Assembly (NCBI RefSeq): GCF_002205165.1
Contig: NZ_NIVS01000042.1
Coordinates: 1-64,000, forward strand
Direction: 5' to 3'
DNA: 64,000 nt
Source of the DNA: Stenotrophomonas maltophilia
GTDB taxonomy: Bacteria; Pseudomonadota; Gammaproteobacteria; Xanthomonadales; Xanthomonadaceae
Shown here piece by piece: positions 51,725 to 61,742 of the stretch (its first letter is position 1; each line of letters begins with the position of its first letter). Both the position numbers and the translations under genes were made by a program. The notes under the pieces were generated by a model. It made no database searches, was not told where the DNA came from, and worked only from the letters and a program-made list of their open reading frames with translations.

Positions 51725-52102
51725 ATGAACCTGCCGCTGCATTTTGGATTGCTGGGAACGCTGGAAGCGGGCCTGATCGCACTGCTGGTCGGGCTGCTCG
51801 TGTATGCGCTGTGGCATCGGCTGTGCCGCTGGGCAGGATGGACCGACGGCCACGCGATCGGCTGGGCCTGCGTGATAGCGGTCGTGGCCTCGGCGGGCAT
51901 CGATGCGTGGAACTTGTTCTACATGGGCATGATGCGGCTGGAGTCGCCGCTGTATGCGCGCTTGTTCCTGGCCAGCATCCACGATCCGAATGAGCTGGGC
52001 TCGCGCGTCGTGCTCGAAGTGGCCGGCGCGATTGGCGGTGTCGCACTGGGGTGGCTTGTGTTCAGTTCCCGCTCAGCCGGCAAAAACAGCAACGCCGCGT
52101 GA
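51725..52102 (+). CDS. Small membrane protein of unknown function
   Basis: 125 residues with three membrane helices (about 10-30, 45-65 and 96-115). WRLCRWAGWTDGHAIGWACV-like sequence near the first loop is distinctive, but no family is recognised. It begins 43 bases after the dipeptidase stop on the same strand and may be co-transcribed with it. Confidence 0.75.
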   Translation: MNLPLHFGLLGTLEAGLIALLVGLLVYALWHRLCRWAGWTDGHAIGWACVIAVVASAGIDAWNLFYMGMMRLESPLYARLFLASIHDPNELGSRVVLEVAGAIGGVALGWLVFSSRSAGKNSNAA

Positions 52103-52322
52103 GATTGCGTTCGCATCCGGTTAAATCCGCTGCCATTGAATGCCTGTGTTACCAACTGCTCACCTGCGGCTAACCACTGCGGTAATGCACGCGTTCGGGG
52201 AGGTGGTTAAGACCGCGTGCGCAGTGCGATCAAGGGGCAATATCGATTCACAAACGGGGTGGCAGTGTGGGGCCGTGCGGAAACAACAGGCCGCGCAACA
52301 CATAACCAAGGAGACCACCCCA

Positions 52323-52739
52323 ATGACTACTCGCATCCGCAAGCCCCTGATCGCCCTGATCGTCGCCGCAGGCAGTGTGCTGGCCATTCCGGCGATGGCC
52401 CAGTCGGCACAGCACAGTGCCGCGCAGGCGCAGAATCAGGCTGCCCAGGCCCAGCAGGCGGCGGCGCAGGCCGGTGACGCAGCAGATACCGCTGCCAATG
52501 CCGCAGCCCAGGCTTCCGCGCAGGCCAACGGGGGCGGTGGCCAGACCTGGGCCAGCGTCGATACCGACGGCAACGGCACGATCAGCAAGGCCGAGGCACA
52601 GGTGAACGCGGGCCTTGCCCAGGTGTTCGACCAGGCCGACACCAACAAGGACGGCGAGCTCTCGCCGGATGAATACAAGGCGTACGTGGCCGCCCAGCAG
52701 GGCAAGGCCGCCGATAGCGGCGCCCAGCAGAGCAAGTAA
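52323..52739 (+). CDS. Secreted EF-hand calcium-binding protein
   Basis: 138 residues from the ATG at 52323 (GGAG upstream). Signal peptide cut near AMA-QSA; residues 30-70 are an Ala/Gln-rich helix; then two canonical calcium loops, D80-x-D82-x-N84..E91 and D106-x-N108-x-D110..E117. It is a small periplasmic calcium-binding protein, common in Xanthomonadaceae. The 220 bases upstream hold a 7-bp inverted repeat (TAACCAC 52171-52177 / GTGGTTA 52203-52209) that could be regulatory. Confidence 0.85.
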   Translation: MTTRIRKPLIALIVAAGSVLAIPAMAQSAQHSAAQAQNQAAQAQQAAAQAGDAADTAANAAAQASAQANGGGGQTWASVDTDGNGTISKAEAQVNAGLAQVFDQADTNKDGELSPDEYKAYVAAQQGKAADSGAQQSK

Positions 52740-52770
52740 GAACCGGGGACACCGGTAGTGCAGTGAGGGG

Positions 52771-52801
52771 GAAAGGGCGGCTTCGGCCGCCCTTTCTTTT
52801 T
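52771..52801 (+). terminator. Rho-independent terminator after the EF-hand gene
   Basis: GAAAGGGCGGC-ttcg-GCCGCCCTTTC: an 11-bp stem with a UUCG loop followed by TTTTT. Confidence 0.88.
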
Positions 52802-52847
52802 GTGCCGGCGGTTGGGCCGGCTTGGCCGCTGTTGGTATCCTTGGCCG

Positions 52848-53600
52848 ATGATGACTTCCCTGCCCACGCCGCAAGGCGCTATCGGCCTGGTTGGTTTTGA
52901 CGGTGATGACACGCTGTGGAAGAGCGAGGATTACTACCGCAAGGCCGAGCAGGACTACCTCGACATCCTGTCGCGTTATGTCGACGTGCACGACACCCAG
53001 ACCGCGCGCCACCTGCTGGAAGTACAGCAGCGCAACCTCGGCGTGTTCGGCTACGGCGTGAAGGGGATGACGCTGTCGATGGTCGAAGCAGCCATCGAGA
53101 TCACCAACCAGACCATCAGCGCCCGCGACCTGCAGCAGATGCTCGACATCGGGCATGACACCCTGCGCCACCCGGTCGAGCTGATCGACGGCGTGCGTGA
53201 GTCGGTCACCGAGATCGCCCGCGACTACCCGGTCGTGCTGATCACCAAGGGTGACCTGTTCCACCAGGAAGCCAAGATCAAGCTGGCCAACCTGCGTGAC
53301 CTGTTCCCGCGCATCGAGATCGTCTCCGAGAAAGATCCGGAAACCTACGCCCGCGTGCTGGAGGAGTTCGATCTGCCGATCCAGCGCTTCGTGATGGTCG
53401 GCAATTCGCTGCGCTCGGATATCGAACCGGTGGTCACCCTCGGCGGTTGGGGCATCCACACCCCGTACGCGGTGACCTGGGCGCACGAGACCCAGCACGG
53501 CGTCGCCGACGACGAACCGCGCATGGTCGATGCGCCGACCGCCTTCGAGTGGCCGCAGGCGCTGCGCACCATCGAAGCGAAGGCGGCACAGGCCGGATGA
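52848..53600 (+). CDS. HAD family hydrolase
   Basis: 250 residues from the first of two adjacent ATGs. Motif I GFDGDDTLW gives the nucleophile Asp; motif II is in VVLITKGDLFHQ; the Lys and acidic motif IV follow in KIKLANL and MVGNSLRSDIEPV. A phosphatase for a small metabolite is expected; the family is too broad to name the substrate. The stop TGA overlaps the start of the next gene (ATGA). Confidence 0.9.
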   Translation: MMTSLPTPQGAIGLVGFDGDDTLWKSEDYYRKAEQDYLDILSRYVDVHDTQTARHLLEVQQRNLGVFGYGVKGMTLSMVEAAIEITNQTISARDLQQMLDIGHDTLRHPVELIDGVRESVTEIARDYPVVLITKGDLFHQEAKIKLANLRDLFPRIEIVSEKDPETYARVLEEFDLPIQRFVMVGNSLRSDIEPVVTLGGWGIHTPYAVTWAHETQHGVADDEPRMVDAPTAFEWPQALRTIEAKAAQAG

Positions 53601-54142
53601 TGCGCGCCGGCCTGCTCGCGCTGCTGCTGATGCTGCCCTGGGCAGCCGCGGCCGAGCAGACCTCGGAGAAGTCCGCCGCCTACGTGGTGGACACTGGCGA
53701 TGCCTGGGTGGACACCCAGCTGCAGGACATCAACCACTACGCCGAGCGCTACCCGGACAGCTTCCTGGACGAGGTCTCGCGCTACGCCGGGGTCTCGCGC
53801 GGCTATATCGCCGCGCTGATGCACACCCACGGCTGGCAGGCGGGCGACATCTACTTCGCCTGCTTCTGGGCCCACGTGATCGAACGTTCCTGCCGCGAGA
53901 GTGTGCAGACGTGGTCGCGCGCGGTGCCGGAGGAGGGCCAGGCCAAGCGCTGGGACGCCGTGGTCGCCGAGCTGCCGGTCACGCCGACCAACCTGCACTG
54001 GCGCGCCCTGCGCCATGCCATCGTCGCCAGCCACGATCACTGGGACCGCCCGGTGAAGCTCGACGCCACGCTGCAGCGCCAGCTCGGCAACCGCGAGCAG
54101 CGCCAGCGTGCGGCGAGCAGTCCCACGCCACCTGCGCGCTGA
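53597..54142 (+). CDS. Secreted hypothetical protein
   Basis: 181 residues; the ATG at 53597 overlaps the HAD stop by four bases, and a second ATG follows at 53600. A signal peptide (AGLLALLLMLPWAAA) is clear. The mature part is Trp- and Tyr-rich, with YPDSFLDEVSRYAGVSRGYI and a conserved-looking HTHGWQAGDIYFACFWAHV. No family recognised. It is co-translated with the phosphatase. Confidence 0.78.
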   Translation: MMRAGLLALLLMLPWAAAAEQTSEKSAAYVVDTGDAWVDTQLQDINHYAERYPDSFLDEVSRYAGVSRGYIAALMHTHGWQAGDIYFACFWAHVIERSCRESVQTWSRAVPEEGQAKRWDAVVAELPVTPTNLHWRALRHAIVASHDHWDRPVKLDATLQRQLGNREQRQRAASSPTPPAR

Positions 54143-54285
54143 GCTGCCGCGCACCCACCCACCGGGTGCCAACGGGTGGTTACCCGGTTGTCCCTTTGCT
54201 GCTGTGCAGATCGCGGTAACCCCCCGCCCTCGGCGACAATGCAGCGCTTGCTGCACCTTCCCCGTGATCCGTTGCCGAGTACGTA

Positions 54286-55653
54286 ATGAGCGCCGACCGT
54301 TTCGTTTCACCCGACGATATCCGCAGCCTGTTCGCCCAGGCGATGTCCACCATGTACCGCACCGAGGTGCCGCTGTACGGCACGCTGGTGGACCTGGTGG
54401 CCGAGATCAACGACGCCGTGCTGACCGCCCATCCGGCGCTGGCCGAGCAGCTGGACCGCACCGATGAACGCGCCCGGCTCGACCAGGAACGCCACGGCGC
54501 GATCCGGGTCGGTACTGCCGGGGAACTGGCGACGCTGGGCCGCCTGTTCGCGCTGATGGGCATGTACCCGGTCGGCTATTACGACCTCTCGGTGGCCGGC
54601 GTGCCGGTGCATTCCACCGCCTTCCGCCCGCGCACCGCGCAGGCGCTGGCGCGCAATCCGTTCCGGGTGTTCACCTCGCTGCTGCGGCTGGAGCTGATCG
54701 AGAACGCCGCGCTGCGCGAGCAGTCCGCCGCCATCCTCGCCCAGCGCCGGATTTTCACCGATACCGCGCTGGCCCTGATCGAGCAGGCCGAGCGCGACGG
54801 CGGGCTCGATGAAGCCGATGCGCGCCGCTTTGTCATCGAAGCGCTGGAGACCTTCCGCTGGCATGGCGACGCCACCGTCTCGCTGGCCACCTACCACGCG
54901 CTGCATGACGCGCACCGGCTGATCGCCGATGTGGTCAGCTTCCGCGGCCCGCACATCAATCACCTGACCCCGCGCACGCTGGACATCGATGCTGCGCAGG
55001 CGGGCATGCTCGCGCGTGGCATCGATGCCAAGGCCGTGATCGAAGGCCCGCCACCACGCCGCTGCCCGATCCTGCTGCGCCAGACCAGCTTCAAGGCGCT
55101 GGAAGAAACCGTGCATTTCCCCTCGGGGGATGCGGGCGATGCCGGCACGCATACCGCGCGTTTCGGCGAGATCGAACAGCGTGGCCTGGCGCTGACCCCC
55201 AAGGGCCGCGCGCTGTATGACCAGTTGCTGGCACAGGCGCGCGACAGCGGCGGTGCCGGCAGCACCGGGCAGGATTACCCGACGCGCCTGGCGGCGGCGT
55301 TCACTGCCTTCCCGGATGACCACGACACCCTGCGCCGCGAAGGCCTGGGTTACTACCGGTACGCCCTGACCGAGGCTGGCCGCGCCAACCCGGCCGCGGT
55401 CGGCGAGCTGCCGGCCGAAGCGCTGATCGCTGCCGGCCTGGCCAGCGCCGACCCGATCGTCTACGAGGATTTTCTGCCGGTCAGCGCCGCGGGCATCTTC
55501 CAGTCCAATCTGGGCGGCGACGAACAGCGCGCCTATGTCGCGCATGCCAACCGCGATGCCTTCGAGCAGGCGCTGGGCATGAAGGTGGAGGACGAGTTCG
55601 CGATCTACGCGCGGCTGCAGGCCGAGTCGCTGGCGAGCCTTCGCAACGCCTGA
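54286..55653 (+). CDS. 2-oxoadipate dioxygenase/decarboxylase (HglS, DUF1338, VOC fold)
   Basis: 455 residues. The metal ligands and substrate arginine of Pseudomonas putida HglS have exact counterparts: H70 and R74 in ERHGAIR, H226 in HINHL and E295 in FGEIEQRG (P. putida H70, R74, H226, E294 as I recall them). The enzyme converts 2-oxoadipate to 2-hydroxyglutarate in D-lysine breakdown. No other lysine-catabolism gene is adjacent. A SMAG-like palindrome follows the stop. Confidence 0.88.
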   Translation: MSADRFVSPDDIRSLFAQAMSTMYRTEVPLYGTLVDLVAEINDAVLTAHPALAEQLDRTDERARLDQERHGAIRVGTAGELATLGRLFALMGMYPVGYYDLSVAGVPVHSTAFRPRTAQALARNPFRVFTSLLRLELIENAALREQSAAILAQRRIFTDTALALIEQAERDGGLDEADARRFVIEALETFRWHGDATVSLATYHALHDAHRLIADVVSFRGPHINHLTPRTLDIDAAQAGMLARGIDAKAVIEGPPPRRCPILLRQTSFKALEETVHFPSGDAGDAGTHTARFGEIEQRGLALTPKGRALYDQLLAQARDSGGAGSTGQDYPTRLAAAFTAFPDDHDTLRREGLGYYRYALTEAGRANPAAVGELPAEALIAAGLASADPIVYEDFLPVSAAGIFQSNLGGDEQRAYVAHANRDAFEQALGMKVEDEFAIYARLQAESLASLRNA

Positions 55654-55661
55654 CGGAGGGG

Positions 55662-55678
55662 GCCGGCCAGCGGCCGGC
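55662..55678. repeat. SMAG-like extragenic palindrome
   Basis: GCCGGCC-agc-GGCCGGC, nine bases after the DUF1338 stop; a 7-bp GC stem like that at 6348-6364, without GTAG directly before it. Confidence 0.6.
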
Positions 55679-55762
55679 ACAACCGGGAACCCACCGCCCC
55701 GTGCATCATCACGCACGACTGCAGCACGCCATGACCAATGGTCGTGGCCTACCGCTGGGGGA

Positions 55763-57277
55763 TCACGCCTTCATCGTGCCGGTATCGAGCCAGCGCTGGT
55801 GCCACGACAGCGCTTCGGGCAGCAGATGCGGGGTGTGCTTGCCATAACTCTCGCGGCTGGCGCGGTCGAAATAGTCATTCAACTGATCGCGGAAATCCGG
55901 ATGCGCACAGTTGTCGATCACCACCCGCGCTCGCTTGCGCGGGGTCAGCCCGCGCAGATCGGCCAGGCCCTGTTCGGTGACGATCACCGAGACATCGTGC
56001 TCGGTGTGATCCACATGGCTGACCATCGGCACGATCGCCGAGATGCTGCCGTTCTTCGCCGTCGAGGGGCTCAGGAACGCGGACAGGAACCCGTTGCGCG
56101 CGAAGTCGCCCGAGCCGCCGATGCCGTTCATGATCCGGCTGCCCATCACGTGGGTCGAGTTGACGTTGCCGTACAGGTCGGCCTCGATCATCCCGTTCAT
56201 GCCGATGCAGCCCAGGCGGCGCACCAGCTCGGGATGGTTCGAGATCTCCTGCGTGCGCATGATGATGCGCTCGCGGTAGAAATCGATGTGCTCCTTGAAG
56301 GTTTCGTTCGCCTGCGGGCTCAGCGCGAAGCCGGTGCACGAGGCGTAGCTCAGCACGCCATCGCGCAGCAGGTCGAGCATGCCGTCCTGGATCACCTCGG
56401 TGAACGCGCTCAGATCGCGGAAGCCACTCTTGGCCAGCCCGGCCAGCACTGCGTTGGGGATGTTGCCCACGCCGCTCTGCAGCGGCAGCAGGTTGGCCGG
56501 CAGGCGGCCCTTGGCCACTTCGTGCTTGAGGAACTCGATCAGGTACTGCGCGATCTGCTCGCTGGTGGTATCGATCGGGCTGAATGGACTGTTGCGGTCC
56601 GGGCCGTTGGTGCGCACCACCGCCACGATCTTGTCCGGGTCGCAGCGCAGCGCGGTCTCGCCGATGCGGTCGTTGGCATGCACCAGCGGGATCGGCTTGC
56701 GGTGCGGCGGCAACGCGGTGCCGTAGTAGATGTCATGCATGCCGTCCACGCCGGCCGGCTGCCACTCGTTGACCTCGACGATCACCTTCTTGGCCAGGTC
56801 CAGCCAGGTCTTGTTGTTGCCGACCGAGGTGGAGGGCACCAGCGAGCCATCCTCGCGGATCGCCGAGACCTCGATCACCGCCGTGTCGATGTCCCCATAG
56901 AAGCCGAACCACACGTGCTGGGCGACATGGCTGAGGTGGATGTCGATGTAATCCAGCTTGCCCTCGTTGATGCGGTTGCGCGCATCCGGGTCGCTCTGGA
57001 ACGGCATGCGCATGGCGATGCCATCGGCCTTGGCCAGCGCCCCATCCAGTTCCGGCGCGGTCGAAGCGCCAGTCATCAGGCTGATCTGGAACGGCAGGCC
57101 CTGGGCGTGCACCGCTTCGATGCGCTGCGCCAGCGCGACCGGCACCGCCTTGGGGTAGCCTGAACCGGTAAAGCCGCTCATGGCGACGGTTTCACCCGGC
57201 TGGATCAGGGCGGCGGCAGCTTCAGCGGAGACAACGCGGTCACGCAGACGCGCGTTTGCAATGCGATCGACAGACAT
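55763..57277 (-). CDS. Acetyl-CoA hydrolase / succinyl-CoA:acetate CoA-transferase family
   Basis: 504 residues. [13 protein letters not shown] binds CoA; the oxyanion GVGNIPNAV and the catalytic glutamate in [13 protein letters not shown] match AarC/Cat1-type class I transferases; the second half has [11 protein letters not shown] and [13 protein letters not shown]. It moves CoA between succinate, acetate or similar acids. It is convergent with the DUF1338 gene and divergent from glnE. Confidence 0.92.
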   Translation of the reverse strand: MSVDRIANARLRDRVVSAEAAAALIQPGETVAMSGFTGSGYPKAVPVALAQRIEAVHAQGLPFQISLMTGASTAPELDGALAKADGIAMRMPFQSDPDARNRINEGKLDYIDIHLSHVAQHVWFGFYGDIDTAVIEVSAIREDGSLVPSTSVGNNKTWLDLAKKVIVEVNEWQPAGVDGMHDIYYGTALPPHRKPIPLVHANDRIGETALRCDPDKIVAVVRTNGPDRNSPFSPIDTTSEQIAQYLIEFLKHEVAKGRLPANLLPLQSGVGNIPNAVLAGLAKSGFRDLSAFTEVIQDGMLDLLRDGVLSYASCTGFALSPQANETFKEHIDFYRERIIMRTQEISNHPELVRRLGCIGMNGMIEADLYGNVNSTHVMGSRIMNGIGGSGDFARNGFLSAFLSPSTAKNGSISAIVPMVSHVDHTEHDVSVIVTEQGLADLRGLTPRKRARVVIDNCAHPDFRDQLNDYFDRASRESYGKHTPHLLPEALSWHQRWLDTGTMKA

Positions 57278-57656
57278 GACGACAACGTTTTTGGGGGATC
57301 CCCATTATCGGCGATCCGTGCAGCGGCAGGGGTTCTACCTTGGTGGGATGGCGTTTTCACATCTACGCCTCCCTGTTCAGCTTTCCGGCCTACTTCTGTA
57401 CCCGCAAGTATTGTTTTGCAGTGCAGCGTGCAAGTTCTTCGCCGACCCTAGAAGATCGACCTGCATCCCGACGTGGGGGAGGGAGCAGAGCCCGCTGGCA
57501 GTTCGCTGCAAGCGGGCTTTTTTATGCGCGCCGTTCGGGCAAAGGCACGCCCCGCCGCGCCGCCTGATGGCTCGCTACGCGTCCGTTGGTCCCCGCACAT
57601 CACGGGCATGGCGCCTGGCTGGGGAACACCACGCCGCGATGCCACATAATCCCCCC
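57278..57656. other. Gene-free stretch with an orphan terminator
   Basis: 379 bases. On the minus strand a GATAAT box (57309-57304) could serve the CoA-transferase gene. On the plus strand there is no convincing open frame before a strong terminator at 57489-57523, which suggests an unannotated RNA; GGGATG (57345-57350) can pair with CATCCC (57464-57469) to close a structured element in between. Confidence 0.5.
57489..57523 (+). terminator. Strong rho-independent terminator with no upstream gene
   Basis: AGCCCGCT and AGCGGGCT pair, with an inner GCAG-ttcg-CTGC extension, followed by six T residues. On the plus strand nothing protein-coding precedes it for 200 bases, so it probably ends a small RNA. 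Confidence 0.75.
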
Positions 57657-60497
57657 ATGCCGATTTCCGACCTCGCTGCGCCCGCGCGCGTCCCCGACGC
57701 CCTTGTTCCCCTGGTTGATCGCGCGTTGGCGCGCCTGGCCCTGTCGCTGACCGATGGCGGCCACTGGCCGCCGCCGGCCCCCGTACTCGACACCCTGCGT
57801 GCACTGGCCGTCACCAGCGATTTCGCCATCGACACGCTGTGCCGCCAGCCGGCGCTGTTGTCGCATCTCGCCCAGGACGGCTGCCCGCCGCTGCCCCTGC
57901 CCGAACTGGACCCGCTGCAGCCCAGCGAATGGCAGCAGCGCCTGCGCCGCTACCGCACCGCCGCCTCCACCCGCCTGATCTGGCGCGACCTGACCGGGCT
58001 GGATGACGTGCCCGCCACGCTTGCCGGAGCCACCCGCCTGGCCGAGCAGTGCCTTCAACTGGCGCTGTCCGCGCTGGAGCAGGAATTCACCGGCCGCCAC
58101 GGCGTGGTGCGTGCCACCGATGGCAGCGCGCAGCAACTGGTGGTGTTCGGCTTGGGCAAGCTCGGTGGTGGCGAACTCAATTTCAGTTCGGATGTGGATC
58201 TGGTCTACGCCTACCCGCAGGGCGGCGAATCCGATGGCGCGCGCCCGCTCGCCGCCGAGGAATACTTCGCACGCCTTGGCCAGCGCCTCGCGCGGCTGCT
58301 GGATGACACCACCGTGGATGGCTTCAGCCACCGCGTCGATCTGCGCCTGCGCCCGTTCGGCAACGCCGGCCGCGTCGCGCTGTCGTTCGCCGGCATGGAC
58401 CAGTACTTCCAGCGCGAAGGCCGCGACTGGGAGCGCTATGCCTGGCTGAAGGCGCGCGCCGTCGCCGGGGATATCGCGGCGGGCGAAGCGTGGCTGCAGA
58501 CGCTGCGTCCGTTCGTCTACCGCCGCTATCTGGATTTCACCGCACTCGATGGCCTGCGCGAGATGAAGGCCGCGATCACCGCCGAGGTCTCGCGCCGCGA
58601 GATGCACGACGACATCAAGCGCGGCCCCGGTGGTATCCGTGAAATCGAGTTCCTCGCGCAGGCGCTGCAGCTGATCCGCGGTGGCCGCGAAGCGCCGCTG
58701 CGCGAGCGTCGCCTGCTGCACGCGCTGCCGGCGCTGGTCGCCTCCGGCCAGATGGCCGAACAGGATGGCGCCGACCTGCTGCACGCCTACGGATTCCTGC
58801 GTCGCCTGGAAAACCGCCTGCAGATGCTGCGCGACGCGCAGACGCACGCGCTGCCCACCGACGCCACCGACCGCCTGCGCATCGCCAGCGGCCTCGGCTA
58901 CGCGGACTGGGACGCGCTGGTTGCCGCGCTCGATGTACAGCGCGAGCGGGTCAGCACCGAGTTCGCCGCACTGCTCGCACCGCGTCGGGGCCAGGCCGCG
59001 CCGGATGCGCTGGCCAGCTACTGGCGCGGTCTGCCCGACAACGGCAGCGCCGAGGTGCTGGCCGAGGCGGGCTTCTTCGATGCCGGCAGTGCCGATCAGT
59101 CCCTGCGCGATTTCGCACAAAGCTCCGGCGTGAAGTCCCTGTCCGATGCGGCGCGTGCGCGCCTGGACCGGGTGCTGCCTGCGCTGCTGCACGCCGCCAC
59201 GCGCTCACCGCAACCGGACGCCGCGCTCAAGCGCGTGCTCGGCCTGCTGCAGGCGGTCATGCGCCGTACCAGCTATCTCGCCCTGCTGGACGAACAGCCC
59301 AGCGCATTGGCGCGCCTGGTGGATGTGCTTGCCCGCAGCGCCCTGCTGGCCGAGCGTCTGGCGGCGTATCCGCTGCTGCTCGACGAACTGCTTGACGTGC
59401 GCGTCTCCGGCCCGATGCCGAATGCCGCGGGCATGCAGGCCGAGTGCGATATCGCGCTGACCCTCGATGATCCCGAGGCCGCGCTGCGCCTGCTCAACGA
59501 GACCCGCCTGGCGCTGAGCTTCCGCATGGCGATGGCCACACTGGATGGGCGCCAGCGGGCGGTCGACACCACCCGGCAACTGGCCGAACTCGCCCAAGCT
59601 GTCGTCGTCACCGTGCTCGCCCTGGTGCAGGCCGACATGCAGCGCCAGCACGGCGGAATTCCCGGCGGGCGTTTCGCGATCATCGGCTACGGCAGCCTGG
59701 GCGGACTGGAGCTGGGCTTCGGCTCGGACCTGGATCTGGTCTTCCTGCATGATCACCCGGCCGATCAGGACAGCAGCGACGGCACGCGTCCGCTCGATCC
59801 CGGCCGCTGGTACGCGCGCCTGGCGCAGAAGGTGATGGCGATGCTCGGTGCGGTCACCGCCGCCGGCCGCCTGTACGACATCGACGTGCGCCTGCGCCCG
59901 GACGGTGGCAAAGGCGCGCTGGTGTCCTCGCTGGCCAGCTACACCGAGTATCAGCGCGAACGCGCCTGGACCTGGGAGCACCAGGCACTGGTGCGTGCAC
60001 GCGCGATTGCCGGCGACGCCTCGTTGCTGGCCGATTTCGAACAGGTGCGCGCGGCGACGCTGGCGCGCCCGCGCGACAACGCCGTGCTCTACACCGACGT
60101 GCTGAAGATGCGTGCGCGCATGCGTGCCGAGTTGGACCGCAGCGACGCGGCGCGGCTCGATCTCAAGCAGGGCCCAGGCGGAATCGTGGATCTGGAGTTC
60201 CTGCTGCAGACCGGCGTGCTCGACAGCGCCGGGGCGCATCCACAGGTGGTGGAACCACGCGACACCCCGAGCCTGATCGACGCGCTGGCCGACATCGCTT
60301 GGCTGCCCGGTGGCACCCGCGAGGGCCTGCACGAGGCACATGCCGCGCTGCTGGATGTCGGCCTGGCCTGCACGCTGGACCGCCGCCCGCGCCTGGCGCC
60401 ACCCACGGCGGCGTTGGAAGCAGCACGCGCGATGATCATCGCGGCGAGCGATGCGGCGGGATTGCCGTTCCAGGTGCCGATCGACGCCGCGAGTTGA
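57657..60497 (+). CDS. glnE: Bifunctional glutamine synthetase adenylyltransferase/adenylyl-removing enzyme
   Basis: 946 residues from the ATG at 57657, the same length as E. coli GlnE; an ATG at 57639 adds MPHNPP. The enzyme turns glutamine synthetase off by adenylylation and on by its removal, under PII control. The two nucleotidyltransferase centres are clear: [19 protein letters not shown] in the N-terminal removase half and [16 protein letters not shown] in the C-terminal transferase half. The VDLRLRPFG and [11 protein letters not shown] motifs follow each. Confidence 0.96.
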   Translation: MPISDLAAPARVPDALVPLVDRALARLALSLTDGGHWPPPAPVLDTLRALAVTSDFAIDTLCRQPALLSHLAQDGCPPLPLPELDPLQPSEWQQRLRRYRTAASTRLIWRDLTGLDDVPATLAGATRLAEQCLQLALSALEQEFTGRHGVVRATDGSAQQLVVFGLGKLGGGELNFSSDVDLVYAYPQGGESDGARPLAAEEYFARLGQRLARLLDDTTVDGFSHRVDLRLRPFGNAGRVALSFAGMDQYFQREGRDWERYAWLKARAVAGDIAAGEAWLQTLRPFVYRRYLDFTALDGLREMKAAITAEVSRREMHDDIKRGPGGIREIEFLAQALQLIRGGREAPLRERRLLHALPALVASGQMAEQDGADLLHAYGFLRRLENRLQMLRDAQTHALPTDATDRLRIASGLGYADWDALVAALDVQRERVSTEFAALLAPRRGQAAPDALASYWRGLPDNGSAEVLAEAGFFDAGSADQSLRDFAQSSGVKSLSDAARARLDRVLPALLHAATRSPQPDAALKRVLGLLQAVMRRTSYLALLDEQPSALARLVDVLARSALLAERLAAYPLLLDELLDVRVSGPMPNAAGMQAECDIALTLDDPEAALRLLNETRLALSFRMAMATLDGRQRAVDTTRQLAELAQAVVVTVLALVQADMQRQHGGIPGGRFAIIGYGSLGGLELGFGSDLDLVFLHDHPADQDSSDGTRPLDPGRWYARLAQKVMAMLGAVTAAGRLYDIDVRLRPDGGKGALVSSLASYTEYQRERAWTWEHQALVRARAIAGDASLLADFEQVRAATLARPRDNAVLYTDVLKMRARMRAELDRSDAARLDLKQGPGGIVDLEFLLQTGVLDSAGAHPQVVEPRDTPSLIDALADIAWLPGGTREGLHEAHAALLDVGLACTLDRRPRLAPPTAALEAARAMIIAASDAAGLPFQVPIDAAS

Positions 60498-60552
60498 CAC
60501 CCCGGTGGCCGTGCACGGTTGAAGGGCAGCGCCACGCCATGCGTGGCCGGCG

Positions 60553-61107
60553 TCACGCCGCGCGCGGCGCCATCTTCCACAGCAGCGCGCGGAACGGCGC
60601 CAGCAGGAACACACCGATCGTCAGCTTCACCGCCAGATCGCCCAGCGCCCAGCTCACCCACGGCAGGCTGGAACCGGCGAACGCGATGCTCCAGAAAATC
60701 GTCGTATCCAGCGTCGCGCTGCAGGTGGTCGCCACCATCGGCGCGCGCCACCAGTGCCCGCGGCGCAGCCGGTCGAACACGGTGATGTCCAGCAGCTGCG
60801 CAGCGATGAAGGCCAGGCACGAGGCCACCGCTATCCGCGGCGTGGCGATCCAGATCGACAGCAGCACCGCCAGCGCAAACCCCGCCCACGCCACCCGCCG
60901 TGCCGCCGCCGGACCAAAGCGGCGGTTGATCAGATTGCTGACCAGGAACGCGACCGGATAGCTGAAGGCGCCCCAGGTGAGCCAGTCATTGATCGGGTAC
61001 TGCACCAGCACGTTCGAGCCGAGCACCACCGCGCCCATGGCCAGCACTGCCAGCAGCAGCGAGCGCGGGGTCAACGGGGCAAAAGCAATGGCAGGACGCG
61101 CGGACAT
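60553..61107 (-). CDS. VUT family protein, predicted queuosine precursor transporter
   Basis: 184 residues with about five to six membrane helices. YPINDWLTWGAFSYPVAFLVSNL and the D-T-V-F / TLDTTIFWSIAF segments fit the YhhQ/VUT family, which takes up 7-cyano-7-deazaguanine-type precursors. It is convergent with glnE. Confidence 0.85.
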   Translation of the reverse strand: MSARPAIAFAPLTPRSLLLAVLAMGAVVLGSNVLVQYPINDWLTWGAFSYPVAFLVSNLINRRFGPAAARRVAWAGFALAVLLSIWIATPRIAVASCLAFIAAQLLDITVFDRLRRGHWWRAPMVATTCSATLDTTIFWSIAFAGSSLPWVSWALGDLAVKLTIGVFLLAPFRALLWKMAPRAA

Positions 61108-61181
61108 GGCGAGCCGGAGGAGGTGGGGAGCAGCGGATTATCCGGGCTTGACCGGCCCAGGGCCAGCCCGGGCCGGTTCAG

Positions 61182-61709
61182 TCAGAAGCGTTCGCTCATG
61201 CTGGTGGCTGCCGCATCGTTGGTCGGCAGGAACGCCAGCGCGGTGCCTTGGGCATCGGCCACCATCCAGCCCGCGCCGGCCGGGGTAGGCGTGAAATCGA
61301 GCACGTCGCCTGCCTTCACACCTGCCGCCGGGTTGTCGGCCCGCGCCGGCCACGCCACCACGGCCGGGGCATCCGGTGCCTGCGGGTTCTTCAGCTCCAC
61401 CTCGTAACTGCCATCGGGCTGGTGCGTCACACGCTCCACGGTGAGCGGCGGCAACGGCCCGGCCTTCTGCCGCTTCGCGGCCCGGGCGGCACGGTTGTGT
61501 GGCATGGAGGCGTCATGCAGCTGGCTGACCCCCAACGCACTGAGCCAGACCGGCGCGGTGATCACTGCCAGGCTCACCACCGAGGTCGTCAGCACGCTGC
61601 TGGTGACGGGCGAGGCATTGCTGAGGTTCTGGGCGCCGGCCGGCAAGCTGGTCGCGAGCAGGGCCAGCGCCAGCAGCGGCGCAACAGCGGGACGGGGCAT
61701 CCGGTTCAT
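61182..61709 (-). CDS. Secreted hypothetical protein, paralogue A
   Basis: 175 residues with a signal peptide cut after AGA-QNL. A hydrophobic stretch (TSVVSLAVITAPVWLSAL, about 45-62) follows, then a beta-rich C-terminal part with GPLPPLTVERV, ELKNPQAPDAPAVVAWPARADNPA and GAGWMVADAQGTALAFLP. Its neighbour at 61743 shares the same three blocks in the same order. No named family; both are probably exported or membrane-attached. Confidence 0.8.
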   Translation of the reverse strand: MNRMPRPAVAPLLALALLATSLPAGAQNLSNASPVTSSVLTTSVVSLAVITAPVWLSALGVSQLHDASMPHNRAARAAKRQKAGPLPPLTVERVTHQPDGSYEVELKNPQAPDAPAVVAWPARADNPAAGVKAGDVLDFTPTPAGAGWMVADAQGTALAFLPTNDAAATSMSERF

Positions 61710-61742
61710 GCAACGGCTCCAGTGGGCAGGGGCAGCAACGCG

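Noticed and set aside
51725..52102. Inclusion of the small membrane protein in the murein-peptide system
   Set aside because: It follows the dipeptidase by 43 bases on the same strand, but nothing in its sequence links it to peptidoglycan.
57180..57656. Upstream extension of glnE
   Set aside because: Overlaps the CoA-transferase gene and the terminator at 57489; the family length (946) fits the ATG at 57657.
60531..60547. GCCACGC-cat-GCGTGGC hairpin after glnE as a terminator
   Set aside because: A 7-bp perfect hairpin but no T run; too weak to call.
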